Translations under genes and position numbers: made by a program | Shown here: positions 25,528 to 34,700 of the stretch, one piece after another | Layout of the letters: each line of letters begins with the position of its first letter | Position numbering within the stretch: position 1 is the stretch's first letter | The notes under the pieces: generated by a model | Database searches by the model: none | What the model saw: only the letters and a program-made list of their open reading frames with translations | What the model was told of the DNA's origin: nothing | Assembly (NCBI RefSeq): GCF_002214805.1 | Contig: NZ_CP019914.1 | Location: 2,728,001-2,792,000, forward strand | Source of the DNA: Brachyspira hampsonii | GTDB taxonomy: Bacteria > Spirochaetota > Brachyspiria > Brachyspirales > Brachyspiraceae | Length of the DNA stretch: 64,000 nucleotides | Direction: 5' to 3'

Positions 25528-26277
25528 TTATCTTTTTGTTTCATTAGTAATAATGAATGTAGTTCTATTTTCATTGGTATTACCTACATAATCTATAGTT
25601 TCTGATGCAGTATTGGTTTCAGTACTTACTTGATTTTTTATATTACTAATATCTATTTTTTCAGAGACAACGGTTTCAACATAAGGCATTGAAGTTATTT
25701 CATTTATAGTGTTAGTTAAATCTTGATTTAATTCTATATCTTTTATAGATAGTTTATTGGAATTATCTATATTAGCTTCCATAAATTGATTAACTTTAGT
25801 ACCATTGATTTCCCCATCTCCATATAAGAACTGTGCTTTTGTGCTTCCATTAGTATATGTAACAGCTGCTATACCAGATACTTTAATATTAGCATTTGAA
25901 GTAGAAACTATAATAGAGTCCGGTTTGGCATTAGATGAAGCTGCAATTAAAAAATCTCCTTTATTTAAATGGAGTTTTGTATTTCCTGTTTTATCATAAG
26001 ATTCATCTATATTTAGTGATGAGTTTCCTTTAACTTTAAATATATTATTGCTTTCTAAATATGAAGTTAAAGAAGAATCATTTTCTGTGGAGATATTATC
26101 TTTGCTGAATAATAAATCGCCGTTTTGTGCCGGTTTTACTACAGCTTTTTGAGAAGATATTTTCACTCTTCCTTTGACATCTACAACTTTCATATATTGA
26201 TTAGTCTTGTAAGCTGACTGCAAAGAGAAAGCCATAGAAAGCATTAGCAGCATAGAAATAATTTTTTTATTCAACAT
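25528..26277 (-). CDS. FecR domain secreted protein
   Basis: A 249-residue protein with a signal peptide (MLNKKIISMLLMLSMAFSLQ). The FecR domain lies at about 30-150: VVDVKGRVKISSQKAVVKPAQNGDLL, STENDSSLTSYLESN, KLHLNKGDFLIAAS, and IIVSTSNANIKVSGIAAVTY. In spirochaetes such stand-alone FecR domains are periplasmic or surface proteins of unknown role, not sigma regulators. ATG 26277 follows GGAG at good spacing and gives the signal peptide, so it is preferred to the upstream ATG at 26301. It lies just after pbpC on the same strand. Confidence 0.75.
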   Translation of the reverse strand: MLNKKIISMLLMLSMAFSLQSAYKTNQYMKVVDVKGRVKISSQKAVVKPAQNGDLLFSKDNISTENDSSLTSYLESNNIFKVKGNSSLNIDESYDKTGNTKLHLNKGDFLIAASSNAKPDSIIVSTSNANIKVSGIAAVTYTNGSTKAQFLYGDGEINGTKVNQFMEANIDNSNKLSIKDIELNQDLTNTINEITSMPYVETVVSEKIDISNIKNQVSTETNTASETIDYVGNTNENRTTFIITNETKR

Positions 26278-26353
26278 AAATAAAACTCCATAAAAATACA
26301 TATTATATTATTAATATTATCGGTATTAAAAAAATTATCAATACTGTTTTTTA

Positions 26354-28930
26354 TTACTGTATATGTATTTTTACAGGAGGGCTTTTTATAGTTTCTCCTT
26401 CCTCCGTTTTTGCTTCTATATAAAAAGTATAATCTCCTTGTTTTAGATTCCATCTTATATATTCTTTTTTCAAATCATTGATATTTGCTATTATTTCTTT
26501 GTTGCAGTATAAATTAGCACTTACAACATTTTTAGGTATGTATGATGATATGAATATATTTTGATATTCTATAGGGAGAGTTGAATCTATTTTATATACG
26601 GAATTATCTGTAGGCTCTTTTATTGAAAGCCTTTCTTTTATATTATTTATGCTGCTATCAGTTTTTATTTCTGATGAAGCATAATGAGCATTTATATTGT
26701 TTACATTCATTTGAACGCTGTCAGCTGAATTTAAATCAAAGCTATTCTCCTGATTTATACTTTCTAAATTACTGTTCTGATTATTATTTTTCATTCTATT
26801 ATATGCATATATATTATTAACTTTTGTCCATTCTGAATTAGGACGCTCTATTTGCTGCTCTCTTATCCAGCCGTTATATTCATTAGGAAGATTAATAAAA
26901 ACTTTTTCTGTAACAGAACCGTCAGAGTTTGTTTTTATATATAAGTTATGAACATCGCATTCTTCTTTTGGTACATTTATATGAGAAAACTCCTCGATTC
27001 GGCTTTCTTTGCAGAAATCTCCTCTAAGTTTTCCGCTTATAAGGCATATTTCTCTTTTTACTATAGTGTCTGGTTTATCCCATTTAGTTTCTTTCTGACT
27101 TTTATTAAGCATAGTAAATAAATCATAAAGTATAGGCACAGCACCATTTCCGCCTGTTATATTAATCATCTCGCTTCCTGCAAAGTCTCCAAGCCAAATA
27201 CCAACTATATAATCTTTAGTGTATCCTACAGCCCATGCATCTCTTGATCCTTTTGATGTTCCTGTTTTTATTGCTATAGAAAACGGATATACTATTCCTT
27301 TATAGCTTCTAAAAGATCCCATTCTTGCATTTCTGTCAGAGAGTATGCTTGTTATTAAATATGCACTTTCTTCTGATATAACTTTTCTAGTTGTTTTTTT
27401 AGGAAGTGTTATAACTTCACCGTTTGCTTTCTTTAATGAAGTTATAGAATAATTATTTATAAATGTGCCAGAGTTTGGGAATATTGTATATGCAGAGGCT
27501 AAGTCTATTAAACGAACTTCAGCACTTCCAAGCACTAAAGAATATCCGTAATAGTCTGGATTTTTATCTATAGAACTTAATCCGGATTTTAAAAGTATAT
27601 TCTGAAAATCTTTTATACTGTATCTTGCAAGCCATTTAACAGCAGGTATATTAAGAGAATTGGCTAATGCATCTCTTATAGTAACGGGACCTCTATATTT
27701 ATGGTCAAAGTTTTCCGGTATATAATCTCCTCCAGGTGAATTAATATAAGTTTTAATATCGGCTATAACAGAAGCAGGGGATTCTCCCTTATCAAATATA
27801 TAAGCATACATGAAAGGTTTCAATGTACTTCCAGCCTGTCTTAATGCGGTTGCTCCGTTTACTGCACCATGAGTTTCTGCATCAAAGTAGTCCATAGAGC
27901 CTATCATTGAAAGCACTTCTCCTGTTTTTGCATTAAGTATCACGCATGAAATATTTCGTACATTAAAAGTATGAAGCGACTGACTTGAATTGCTTATTAC
28001 CAAAACAGCTTCCTTTTGCATATTATAGTCTAATGTAGTTCTTAATTCTGTTACACCTGTATATTTTAACTGTTCAAGTGATTCTCTAGCATACATTGTA
28101 AAATGAGGAGCTTTAAAAGTATATTTATCTTTATCATTATATATATTTAATTTTTCATTAATACTTTTATTATAATCTTCTTCTGTGATGAAATTATTAT
28201 TTTTCATCTCTCCTAATACATATATTCTTCTTGATTTTAATCTCTCTTCATATTTATAAGGATTGAACTTTGTACCAGACTTTATTATAGAAGCTAGCAT
28301 TGCAGATTCATTATTATTTAAATTATTAACTTTTTTATGAAAGTACAAATCACTTGCAGCCCCAACACCATAGCAGTTGTTTCCAAAAAATACTCTATTT
28401 AAATATTCAGTGAGTATTTCTTCTTTTGTGAGATTTTTTTCTAGTCTTACGGCATCAAGTGCTTCATAGAATTTATTAATATATGTTCTTTCACGAGGAA
28501 TTATACTTTTAGCTAGCTGCTGAGTAATTGTACTCCCTCCTGAAACTACTTTTCCGCTTATTAAGTTTGATAAAAATGCCCTTATTATAGCCTTGTAGTC
28601 TATACCGTTGTGGTTAAAGAAGTTTTTATCCTCTGCACTTACTACAGCATTAATCAAATTTGTTGATAAGTCTTCATATTTTACCTCTTCAAAAAATCCT
28701 CCATGCTTTGGAAATATAGTTGATATTAGTATTGAGTTTCTGTCATATATTTTTAAAGCTCTTTCTTCATTTAGGGATAACTCATCTTTTGAGAATGGCT
28801 TGTTTATATATTCCTTACAATGTTTATAAAAATTATAGCCTTTTGGTATAAATATAATTGAAACTATTATTATAGATAATAATAAAGTGTATATTATAGT
28901 TAATGCCGTTCTTCTAATGATTTTTTCCAT
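26354..28930 (-). CDS. pbpC: penicillin-binding protein 1C
   Basis: An 858-residue bifunctional peptidoglycan synthase. N-terminal membrane anchor (about 8-28), GT51 transglycosylase with AVVSAEDKNFFNHNGID (about 90-106) and SGGSTITQQLAKSI, then a transpeptidase with the active Ser in RQAGSTLKPFMYAY (SxxK, about 365), SLN in ANSLNIPAVKWL and KTGTSKGSRDAWAVGYT. The C-terminal ~90 residues (RLSIKEPTDNSVYKID onward) match the BiPBP_C beta domain specific to PBP1C. An Asn/Ser-rich linker of about 60 residues precedes it. Confidence 0.92.
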   Translation of the reverse strand: MEKIIRRTALTIIYTLLLSIIIVSIIFIPKGYNFYKHCKEYINKPFSKDELSLNEERALKIYDRNSILISTIFPKHGGFFEEVKYEDLSTNLINAVVSAEDKNFFNHNGIDYKAIIRAFLSNLISGKVVSGGSTITQQLAKSIIPRERTYINKFYEALDAVRLEKNLTKEEILTEYLNRVFFGNNCYGVGAASDLYFHKKVNNLNNNESAMLASIIKSGTKFNPYKYEERLKSRRIYVLGEMKNNNFITEEDYNKSINEKLNIYNDKDKYTFKAPHFTMYARESLEQLKYTGVTELRTTLDYNMQKEAVLVISNSSQSLHTFNVRNISCVILNAKTGEVLSMIGSMDYFDAETHGAVNGATALRQAGSTLKPFMYAYIFDKGESPASVIADIKTYINSPGGDYIPENFDHKYRGPVTIRDALANSLNIPAVKWLARYSIKDFQNILLKSGLSSIDKNPDYYGYSLVLGSAEVRLIDLASAYTIFPNSGTFINNYSITSLKKANGEVITLPKKTTRKVISEESAYLITSILSDRNARMGSFRSYKGIVYPFSIAIKTGTSKGSRDAWAVGYTKDYIVGIWLGDFAGSEMINITGGNGAVPILYDLFTMLNKSQKETKWDKPDTIVKREICLISGKLRGDFCKESRIEEFSHINVPKEECDVHNLYIKTNSDGSVTEKVFINLPNEYNGWIREQQIERPNSEWTKVNNIYAYNRMKNNNQNSNLESINQENSFDLNSADSVQMNVNNINAHYASSEIKTDSSINNIKERLSIKEPTDNSVYKIDSTLPIEYQNIFISSYIPKNVVSANLYCNKEIIANINDLKKEYIRWNLKQGDYTFYIEAKTEEGETIKSPPVKIHIQ

Positions 28931-29316
28931 AATAAAAGTATTCTATAATAAAAAAATAATTAGTCAAATTATATTAAATAGGGATTAATTGTGTTTATAT
29001 ATTTTTTCTGCTTTTGTATGTAAAATTAGATGTATATTATTATGTAAACAAAATATATTATAATGTTTTAATACATAATTAAAAGTATAATAAATATGGC
29101 TATGTAAAATTAATAAATTATATACAGAATATAGAAAATATTTAATCATAAATTAATTCATTTTATTATAGTACTTAAATGCAATATTTATGGCTATTTT
29201 TAGAGTTTATGATAAAATACCTAATTTTTATTTATTAAAAAATATTAAAAAATTATATTATTTTCTTGACTGTTATTTTATTCATTGTATTATAAATACA
29301 ATACTGTTAGGCAGAT
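28931..29316. other. intergenic region between pbpC and rnc
   Basis: About 385 AT-rich bases between divergent genes. Apart from the rnc promoter at 29266-29293, no RNA, repeat or open frame is supported. Confidence 0.5.
29266..29293 (+). promoter_or_regulatory. rnc promoter
   Basis: TTGACT (29266-29271), a 16-nt spacer and TATTAT (29288-29293), about 24 bases before the first rnc ATG. Confidence 0.55.
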
Positions 29317-30060
29317 ATGATTATGAATATAGATAAAATCTTAAATAATTGTCAGGCGGCTATAAAATATGAGTTTAGAAATAAATCTTATTTGTTGGAG
29401 GCTATAACTCATAGAACTTATGCTAATGAATCAAAAAAGAAAATGAAATATAATCAGAGATTGGAATTTTTAGGCGACTCTGTACTTTCTCTTGTCATTT
29501 CAGATTATCTATTTAAAAAATATAACAGCAGTAAAGAGGGTGTATTATCCAAGGTAAAATCTTCTTTAGTATCTCAAAAGAGTTTGGCTGATATTTCAAA
29601 AGAGCTTAAACTTGGCGATTTTCTGCTTTTAGGGCATGGGGAAGAAGCTTCAGGAGGCAGGTATAGAGATAATATGCTTGAAGATTTATTTGAGGCTATA
29701 GTCGGAGCGATATATTTGGATTCCGGTATTACAAGTGCATACAAATTTGTTATGCGTGCATATAAAGAAAGACTTGGTAATTTGGATATTGAAAATTTTG
29801 ACAAAGATTATAAAACTATATTTCAAGAACTTATACAAAAAAAACATAAAACTAGCCCTATATATAAATCTTATGAGTATTATGATGATAATAATCATGA
29901 GATGTTCAAAGCTGAAGTTTTTGTAAATGATAAAAATTTTGCTTTGGGTATAGGTAAAAGCAAGAAAGAAGCAGAAACTAATGCTGCAAAAAAAGCATTG
30001 GATAAAATAGAGATGGCAAGTATATCTATTAAAAAAATAAGCAGATTAAAAAAAATATGA
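29317..30060 (+). CDS. rnc: ribonuclease III
   Basis: A 247-residue dsRNA-specific endonuclease for rRNA and mRNA processing. The catalytic signature NQRLEFLGDSVLSLVISDYLF (about 48-68) has the conserved Glu and Asp, and EDLFEAIVGAIYLD (about 125-138) gives the second metal site. The C-terminal double-stranded RNA-binding domain covers about 165-235 (YKTIFQELIQKKH ... GIGKSKKEAETNAAKKAL). ATG 29317 or 29323 are both possible. rpe follows 31 bases later. Confidence 0.95.
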   Translation: MIMNIDKILNNCQAAIKYEFRNKSYLLEAITHRTYANESKKKMKYNQRLEFLGDSVLSLVISDYLFKKYNSSKEGVLSKVKSSLVSQKSLADISKELKLGDFLLLGHGEEASGGRYRDNMLEDLFEAIVGAIYLDSGITSAYKFVMRAYKERLGNLDIENFDKDYKTIFQELIQKKHKTSPIYKSYEYYDDNNHEMFKAEVFVNDKNFALGIGKSKKEAETNAAKKALDKIEMASISIKKISRLKKI

Positions 30061-30091
30061 TTATTAGTTATTAGTAAATAAGGAAAACTTT

Positions 30092-30739
30092 ATGAATAAA
30101 ATTAATATAGCTCCTTCAATACTTACAGCATCTTTCTCAAATCTAGAGAATGCTGTAAAAGAACTTGAAGAAGCTGGAAGCGATTATCTTCATTTGGATA
30201 TAATGGACGGAGTATTTGTTCCGCAGATAACATTCGGAGCTAAAATAGTTTCTGATATAAAAAAAATAAGCAGTATTCCTCTTGATGTTCATCTTATGAT
30301 AGTAAATCCTGAAAAGCATATTGATGATTTTGCAAAAGCTGGTGCTGATATTATAAGCGTTCATTTTGAGGGTAATATTCATATACATAGATTAATTTAT
30401 CAAATCAAAGCACATAATATCAAAGCTGGTATTGTACTTAATCCTCATACTAGAGTAGATGTAGTAGAACCTATTATAGATGATATTGATTATTTGCTTA
30501 TAATGAGCGTAAATCCTGGATTCGGCGGACAAAAATTTATTGAGTCATCTATAAAAAAAATAGAAGAAGCTAAAAAATTAATAGGAAATAGAGATATAAT
30601 TCTTGCAGTTGACGGCGGAGTTAATATTAATACTTGTAATAGGGTAGTTGAGGCAGGTGCAAATTTCCTTGTGGCTGGAAGTGCCATAATTGACAGCGAC
30701 AATAAAAAAGATACTATTAAAAAACTTAGAGGAAATTAA
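30092..30739 (+). CDS. rpe: ribulose-phosphate 3-epimerase
   Basis: A 215-residue TIM-barrel enzyme of the pentose phosphate pathway (ribulose-5-P to xylulose-5-P). It starts INIAPSILTASFSNLENAV, with metal and catalytic motifs LHLDIMDGVFVPQITFG (about 33-49), PLDVHLMIVNP, IISVHFEGN, MSVNPGFGGQKFI (about 136-148) and LAVDGGVN. Length is normal. It probably shares the rnc transcript. Confidence 0.95.
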   Translation: MNKINIAPSILTASFSNLENAVKELEEAGSDYLHLDIMDGVFVPQITFGAKIVSDIKKISSIPLDVHLMIVNPEKHIDDFAKAGADIISVHFEGNIHIHRLIYQIKAHNIKAGIVLNPHTRVDVVEPIIDDIDYLLIMSVNPGFGGQKFIESSIKKIEEAKKLIGNRDIILAVDGGVNINTCNRVVEAGANFLVAGSAIIDSDNKKDTIKKLRGN

Positions 30740-31124
30740 TTTTAAAAATATAAAAATGGCAGAAACATAAAAATATAAAGACAATTATCTGAAATATTAT
30801 TGTTTGAAATATATAGAAGTAAGAAAAAGCATAGCTTATAAAGATAGTTTTCTTGGTATGTTATTATTGTATTTTTATATAATTTTATTAATTTCTACAA
30901 AATAAAAAAATATGTTTTTTCAGCACAATAATAATTTTATAATCAATTATTTTATGAAAATCCCTTTTTAATAATATATTAACATAATTATTTTTTATTG
31001 AAGCAAGTCTAATATACAAATAAATATAAGATTTAATTTTTTATAAATATTTGAAGTTAATATATTGAAAATATTTTTATTAAATTTTATTATTGCATCT
31101 AAAAAAATTATATTGGATATATTT
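30740..31124. other. intergenic region
   Basis: About 385 AT-rich bases between rpe and rarD on the same strand. No strong terminator, RNA motif or repeat was recognised. Confidence 0.5.
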
Positions 31125-31979
31125 ATGTCAAATAATAATAAATCTATTTTACTAGCTTCAGCTGCATATATAATGTGGGGGCTTCTTCCTCTTTATTGGA
31201 AATCTGTTCAGAATTTTGATTCTGCTTTTGTTTTAGGAATTAGAGTTATAACTACTTTTGTATTTACTTTGATAATTATTATATATAAAAAAGCAAATTT
31301 ATACAGAGGAGCTAAGCCTTTAATATCTATAATAATAGCGGGTATTTTTTTAGGGTTAAATTGGTATTTATATATTTATACTGTTAATTCTGGGCATGTT
31401 CTTGAAGCGGGGCTTGCTTATTATATAGCACCTATTTTAAGTATATTAATCGGTATTATAGTTTTTAGAGAGAAAAAAACAGCATTAGAATATTCGGCAA
31501 TTATTTTAATGTTTATTGGTATGATATATCAAACAATCACCCTTGGAAAACCGCCTGTAATGGCTTTTTTTATAGGGCTTACTTTTTCAATATATGGTTT
31601 ATTCAAAAAGATAACTATATATTCAGGTTGGGAGAGTTTATTTTTAGAAACATTAGCGATACTTATACCGTCAATAATTTTAAGTAAAATATATTTCCCG
31701 GCATCTTCTCAGCCTATTCATACTTGGATTGCTTTAATGTTTGCAGGGATTGCTACGGGAATACCTTTGTATTTATATGCTAAGGCAGCAAAGAATCTTC
31801 AGGTTTCTACTTTAGGTTTTCTTCAGTTTTTTGTACCTTTATTTGCTACTTTGCTTGCAATTTTTGTTTATAAAGAAGAAGTTAATTTGAATAGGGCTAT
31901 TACTTTAGCTATAATAATATTGGCAGCGGTTCTTTATGCTGTGTCCATATTTAAAAATTCTGCTAATAAAAATAATTAA
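31125..31979 (+). CDS. rarD: EamA family transporter RarD
   Basis: A 284-residue inner-membrane protein with ten predicted membrane segments. It starts MSNNNKSILLASAAYIMWGLLPLYWK and has the RarD-type segments FLGLNWYLYIYTVNSGHVLEAGLAYYIAPILSILIG and ATGIPLYLYAKAAKNLQVSTLGFLQFFVPLFATLLA. RarD is an EamA-type drug/metabolite transporter whose natural substrate is not settled. The start at 31125 matches the family N-terminus; the frame also runs 60 bases further upstream. Confidence 0.85.
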   Translation: MSNNNKSILLASAAYIMWGLLPLYWKSVQNFDSAFVLGIRVITTFVFTLIIIIYKKANLYRGAKPLISIIIAGIFLGLNWYLYIYTVNSGHVLEAGLAYYIAPILSILIGIIVFREKKTALEYSAIILMFIGMIYQTITLGKPPVMAFFIGLTFSIYGLFKKITIYSGWESLFLETLAILIPSIILSKIYFPASSQPIHTWIALMFAGIATGIPLYLYAKAAKNLQVSTLGFLQFFVPLFATLLAIFVYKEEVNLNRAITLAIIILAAVLYAVSIFKNSANKNN

Positions 31980-32042
31980 ATATTATAATTATTTCAAAAC
32001 TGCTTTATGAAATTATAATTTTATATTTTATTGTTATTGATA

Positions 32043-32276
32043 CGCACGGTAAATAGATTTTTATTTTAATATAGTTAATAATTCAATTTATATTATTAAC
32101 TAGTTTTTTATTATTCGTGCGGTTTATATTCTAAAACTTTAAATAACACTTGGGTGGGTATGCTTTTTTAGTTAAGGTATATAAGAAAAATAATGCTAAA
32201 ATATGAAAATAGATCAATAAGACTATAGGGTGGGGAGTTATAATAAAATTAAAAAAATTATTTAGAATTCCCGCCC
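32043..32276 (+). repeat. dispersed structured repeat, copy 2
   Basis: CGCACG (32043) and CGTGCG (32116) are 73 bases apart (74 in copy 1). TTGGGTGGGTATGCTTTTTT (32150) lies 28 bases after CGTGCG in both copies, and TATAGGGTGGGG (32224) lies 74 bases after that (72 in copy 1). This copy ends with TTCCCGCCCC (32267-32276), which can pair with GGGTGGGGA (32228-32236) with one bulge and is followed by T residues, like a terminator. It sits between convergent genes. Confidence 0.75.
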
Positions 32277-32327
32277 CAATTTTTCTTAGCAATAATAAGT
32301 AATATTTTTAATTAAACAATATGCTGA

Positions 32328-33074
32328 TTATTTTTCTATTCTTTTTCTGAAATATCTTGATAAATCTACAGGTGTTTCTTCAAGCCAAGATGACATAATG
32401 CATTCATATTTACCTTTGCTTTTACTTAATTTGTAAATTTGATATTCAACTCTTTCATTACTTCCGCCTACTATCTCTCTTGATTCTACAAGCATTTCAT
32501 ATATTCCGTCTCCGTCAATATCTTCAAAAATATTATCCATTTGAGTGATGACAGAGCTTTTCATAGAATTAATTTCTTTATATAAAACTACATCAGCAAT
32601 AAATTTTATACTAGCCCCATCTATTCTAAACATATACATATATATGTCTCTGTCCTGTCCGTCATCATTTATGATATAGTATTTTATTATTCCAATTTCA
32701 TTTTTTTTATCATAAAAATTTTCTAAATCTATAGCAGCATTTTTTCCTAGCCTGTCTGTTTTATATGAAAATTCTTCATTATCTTTATTGTATATAGATA
32801 TTTTATCTCCCTGAGCAGAAGACATTAAAGCTATAAATTCATTACCTTCTTTAGGAAGAACATCTGCAATAACTATAGAATATACTTTATATCCTTTGCT
32901 TTGAAGCTCAGATTTTAATTTTTCAGCCTGACTATATTCAGCATTATTTATGTTATCGCTTTTATAATAAACAATTTCTCCATTGTTTGAAAGATTAAAT
33001 AAACTCTGCACATCAATAGAATAAAGCGGCATAGTTAATATTAGTAAAGTTATAATTGATAATATTTTTTTCAT
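32328..33074 (-). CDS. secreted protein of unknown function
   Basis: A 248-residue protein with a signal peptide (MKKILSIITLLILTMPLYS). No family is recognised. A stretch near residue 185-200, NIFEDIDGDGIYEMLVESRE, looks like the DxDGDG calcium-type loop found in FG-GAP/integrin-like and VCBS repeats. It is the second gene of a minus-strand pair; the upstream partner ends 17 bases before it. Confidence 0.6.
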   Translation of the reverse strand: MKKILSIITLLILTMPLYSIDVQSLFNLSNNGEIVYYKSDNINNAEYSQAEKLKSELQSKGYKVYSIVIADVLPKEGNEFIALMSSAQGDKISIYNKDNEEFSYKTDRLGKNAAIDLENFYDKKNEIGIIKYYIINDDGQDRDIYMYMFRIDGASIKFIADVVLYKEINSMKSSVITQMDNIFEDIDGDGIYEMLVESREIVGGSNERVEYQIYKLSKSKGKYECIMSSWLEETPVDLSRYFRKRIEK

Positions 33075-33091
33075 AATTTCCTATCCATTTA

Positions 33092-33751
33092 TTATTTATA
33101 AGTTTTTATATCAACAAATTCTATTTCAGAATTAACTTTTCCGTCAGAACTTTTATATTTAATTGTTTTAGGCAAAGTGTATTCATCTATTTCCTGATAC
33201 GAAATATTTACATCATATATTCTAGAGTTTTTATTATAATATTCAGCTCTTTCTATTATATAATTTTCTTTGTTTACTGTATAAGTTACACTATAGGCAT
33301 CATTTTCTCCTTTAGCTCTCAAAGTTATTTTGTATTCATCCTTTTTATCTTCTATATTTTCAAATGTGAATTTTTTGGATATAGAACTATAGGTATTATT
33401 ATTTCCAACTAAAGTATAAAATCCAATAGTTTCCAAAGCTCCTTCAAATACAGAAAACATGTTTCTATAAAAACTATCCACATTTTCAAGTATTATTGTA
33501 GGCTTATATCCTTTTTCAAAAGTAAATCTTAATTTTATATCATCTTTAGTTTTTGCATAACTTTTTGCTGGAATAGTATCTATTTGTCTTTGTACTATTT
33601 TTCCGTCTATATATGCTTCAAATTTTCTAGGGTACATTTCTGAATATTTTTCTTTCATCTTTTCGTATATATCCTGAAAATTTGCCTCTTGTGAATATGT
33701 GTAGCTATATGCACTGCATATTATAATCATTATTAATATTATTTTTTTCAT
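33092..33751 (-). CDS. LolA/LolB-like periplasmic protein, putative
   Basis: A 219-residue protein with a signal peptide (MKKIILIMIIICSAYSYTYS). The rest is a predicted beta-rich half-barrel with YAKTKDDIKLRFTFEKGYKP, YSVTYTVNKENYIIERAEYYN and IYDVNISYQEIDEYTLPKTIKYKS. The last block has the look of the outer-membrane lipoprotein carrier or sorting domain (LolA/MucB superfamily). The assignment is by general pattern only. It is encoded just before the 248-residue secreted protein and may act with it at the outer membrane. Confidence 0.45.
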   Translation of the reverse strand: MKKIILIMIIICSAYSYTYSQEANFQDIYEKMKEKYSEMYPRKFEAYIDGKIVQRQIDTIPAKSYAKTKDDIKLRFTFEKGYKPTIILENVDSFYRNMFSVFEGALETIGFYTLVGNNNTYSSISKKFTFENIEDKKDEYKITLRAKGENDAYSVTYTVNKENYIIERAEYYNKNSRIYDVNISYQEIDEYTLPKTIKYKSSDGKVNSEIEFVDIKTYK

Positions 33752-33885
33752 ACTTTTATCATTTTCGTAATATTTTTAATTAGCAATAATAAAAAATAAT
33801 TTGATTTTTTTATAAAAATTGAAATTTTCCTATTATTATTACTAAGTTAATCTTATTATATTAAAGCTATTCATACATTAAAATC

Positions 33886-33914
33886 TTGACTTTAATCTTA
33901 AAGTTTGTTATACT
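33886..33914 (+). promoter_or_regulatory. promoter of the Cys-cluster/TPR operon
   Basis: TTGACT (33886-33891), a 17-nt spacer and TATACT (33909-33914), 35 bases before the start of the 33950 gene. Confidence 0.6.
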
Positions 33915-33949
33915 CTTAATATAAAAAATATAATTTATGGTAAGTATTT

Positions 33950-34255
33950 ATGAGCGAAGAACAAAATGAACAATTGTCAGAAACAGGTATATATTGTGCC
34001 AATTGCAGATATTGTGTTTTATTCAGAAAAGTAAGCGGTATAGATGGTAATCAATATTTGCTAAGAGTAAAATGTGCACAGGAACAATGGCGTAAAAAAC
34101 TTGGCGAAGAAAAAATGTACAAGTATTTTACAGTAGCTAGGAGAACTGTGGAAAAATGCGATGACTATAAGGAAATGGGTGATTTAAGAAGTTTCCTTAA
34201 GACTTTGCGTAAGAGTTTACCTGTACGTGATGAAGTATATACTATAAAGAAATAA
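33950..34255 (+). CDS. small Cys-cluster protein of unknown function
   Basis: A 101-residue basic cytosolic protein. CANCRYC (about 16-22) with later Cys at KCAQEQW (about 44) and KCDDY (about 73) suggests a four-Cys metal or Fe-S site. The rest is Arg/Lys-rich, which could mean RNA or DNA contact. I know no named family. It is the first gene of an operon with two TPR envelope proteins and rsmA; the next start is 10 bases after its stop. Confidence 0.65.
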   Translation: MSEEQNEQLSETGIYCANCRYCVLFRKVSGIDGNQYLLRVKCAQEQWRKKLGEEKMYKYFTVARRTVEKCDDYKEMGDLRSFLKTLRKSLPVRDEVYTIKK

Positions 34256-34265
34256 TGGATTTTTA

Positions 34266-34700
34266 GTGAAAAAAGATTTTATTTTTTTAGCGGCGGTTGT
34301 TTTTTTATTGATTTCATGTGCTTCAGCTGTTAAAATTTCTGTAGAGGAAGAACAATATCCTAAAATAATAGCTGAAAAAGGATATACTGAATTCGGTAAT
34401 AAAAATTATAAAACTGCTATAGCCTATTATCAGTACATAATAGATAATTTTGATAGAGAAAATTATGCTAAAGATGTTGCTTGGGCTTATTATGAAATAG
34501 GTTTTTGCTATTATTATCAAAAAAAGTATGAAGAAGCTTTAGAATATTTTGATATAGTCTTGAATAATTTTACGGTTTTACCTCCTAAAATTTTAGCTCA
34601 AAAGGTTATTCAGGATATTTATGAAGAAAAACCTAAATTAAGACCTCAGGAAATTATTGAAGAGGAAGTAGAAATTATTGAAGAAAATATAGACTCATGA
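34266..34700 (+). CDS. TPR-repeat lipoprotein
   Basis: A 144-residue predicted lipoprotein with lipobox LISC (Cys about residue 18) and a GTG start. Two TPR-like repeats follow: YTEFGNKNYKTAIAYYQYII and AYYEIGFCYYYQKKYEEALEYFDIVL (about 40-100). The tail is Glu-rich. This BamD/YfgC-like arrangement suggests a protein-binding scaffold at the membrane, but no partner is identified. Its stop overlaps the start of the next gene by 4 bases. Confidence 0.7.
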   Translation: MKKDFIFLAAVVFLLISCASAVKISVEEEQYPKIIAEKGYTEFGNKNYKTAIAYYQYIIDNFDRENYAKDVAWAYYEIGFCYYYQKKYEEALEYFDIVLNNFTVLPPKILAQKVIQDIYEEKPKLRPQEIIEEEVEIIEENIDS

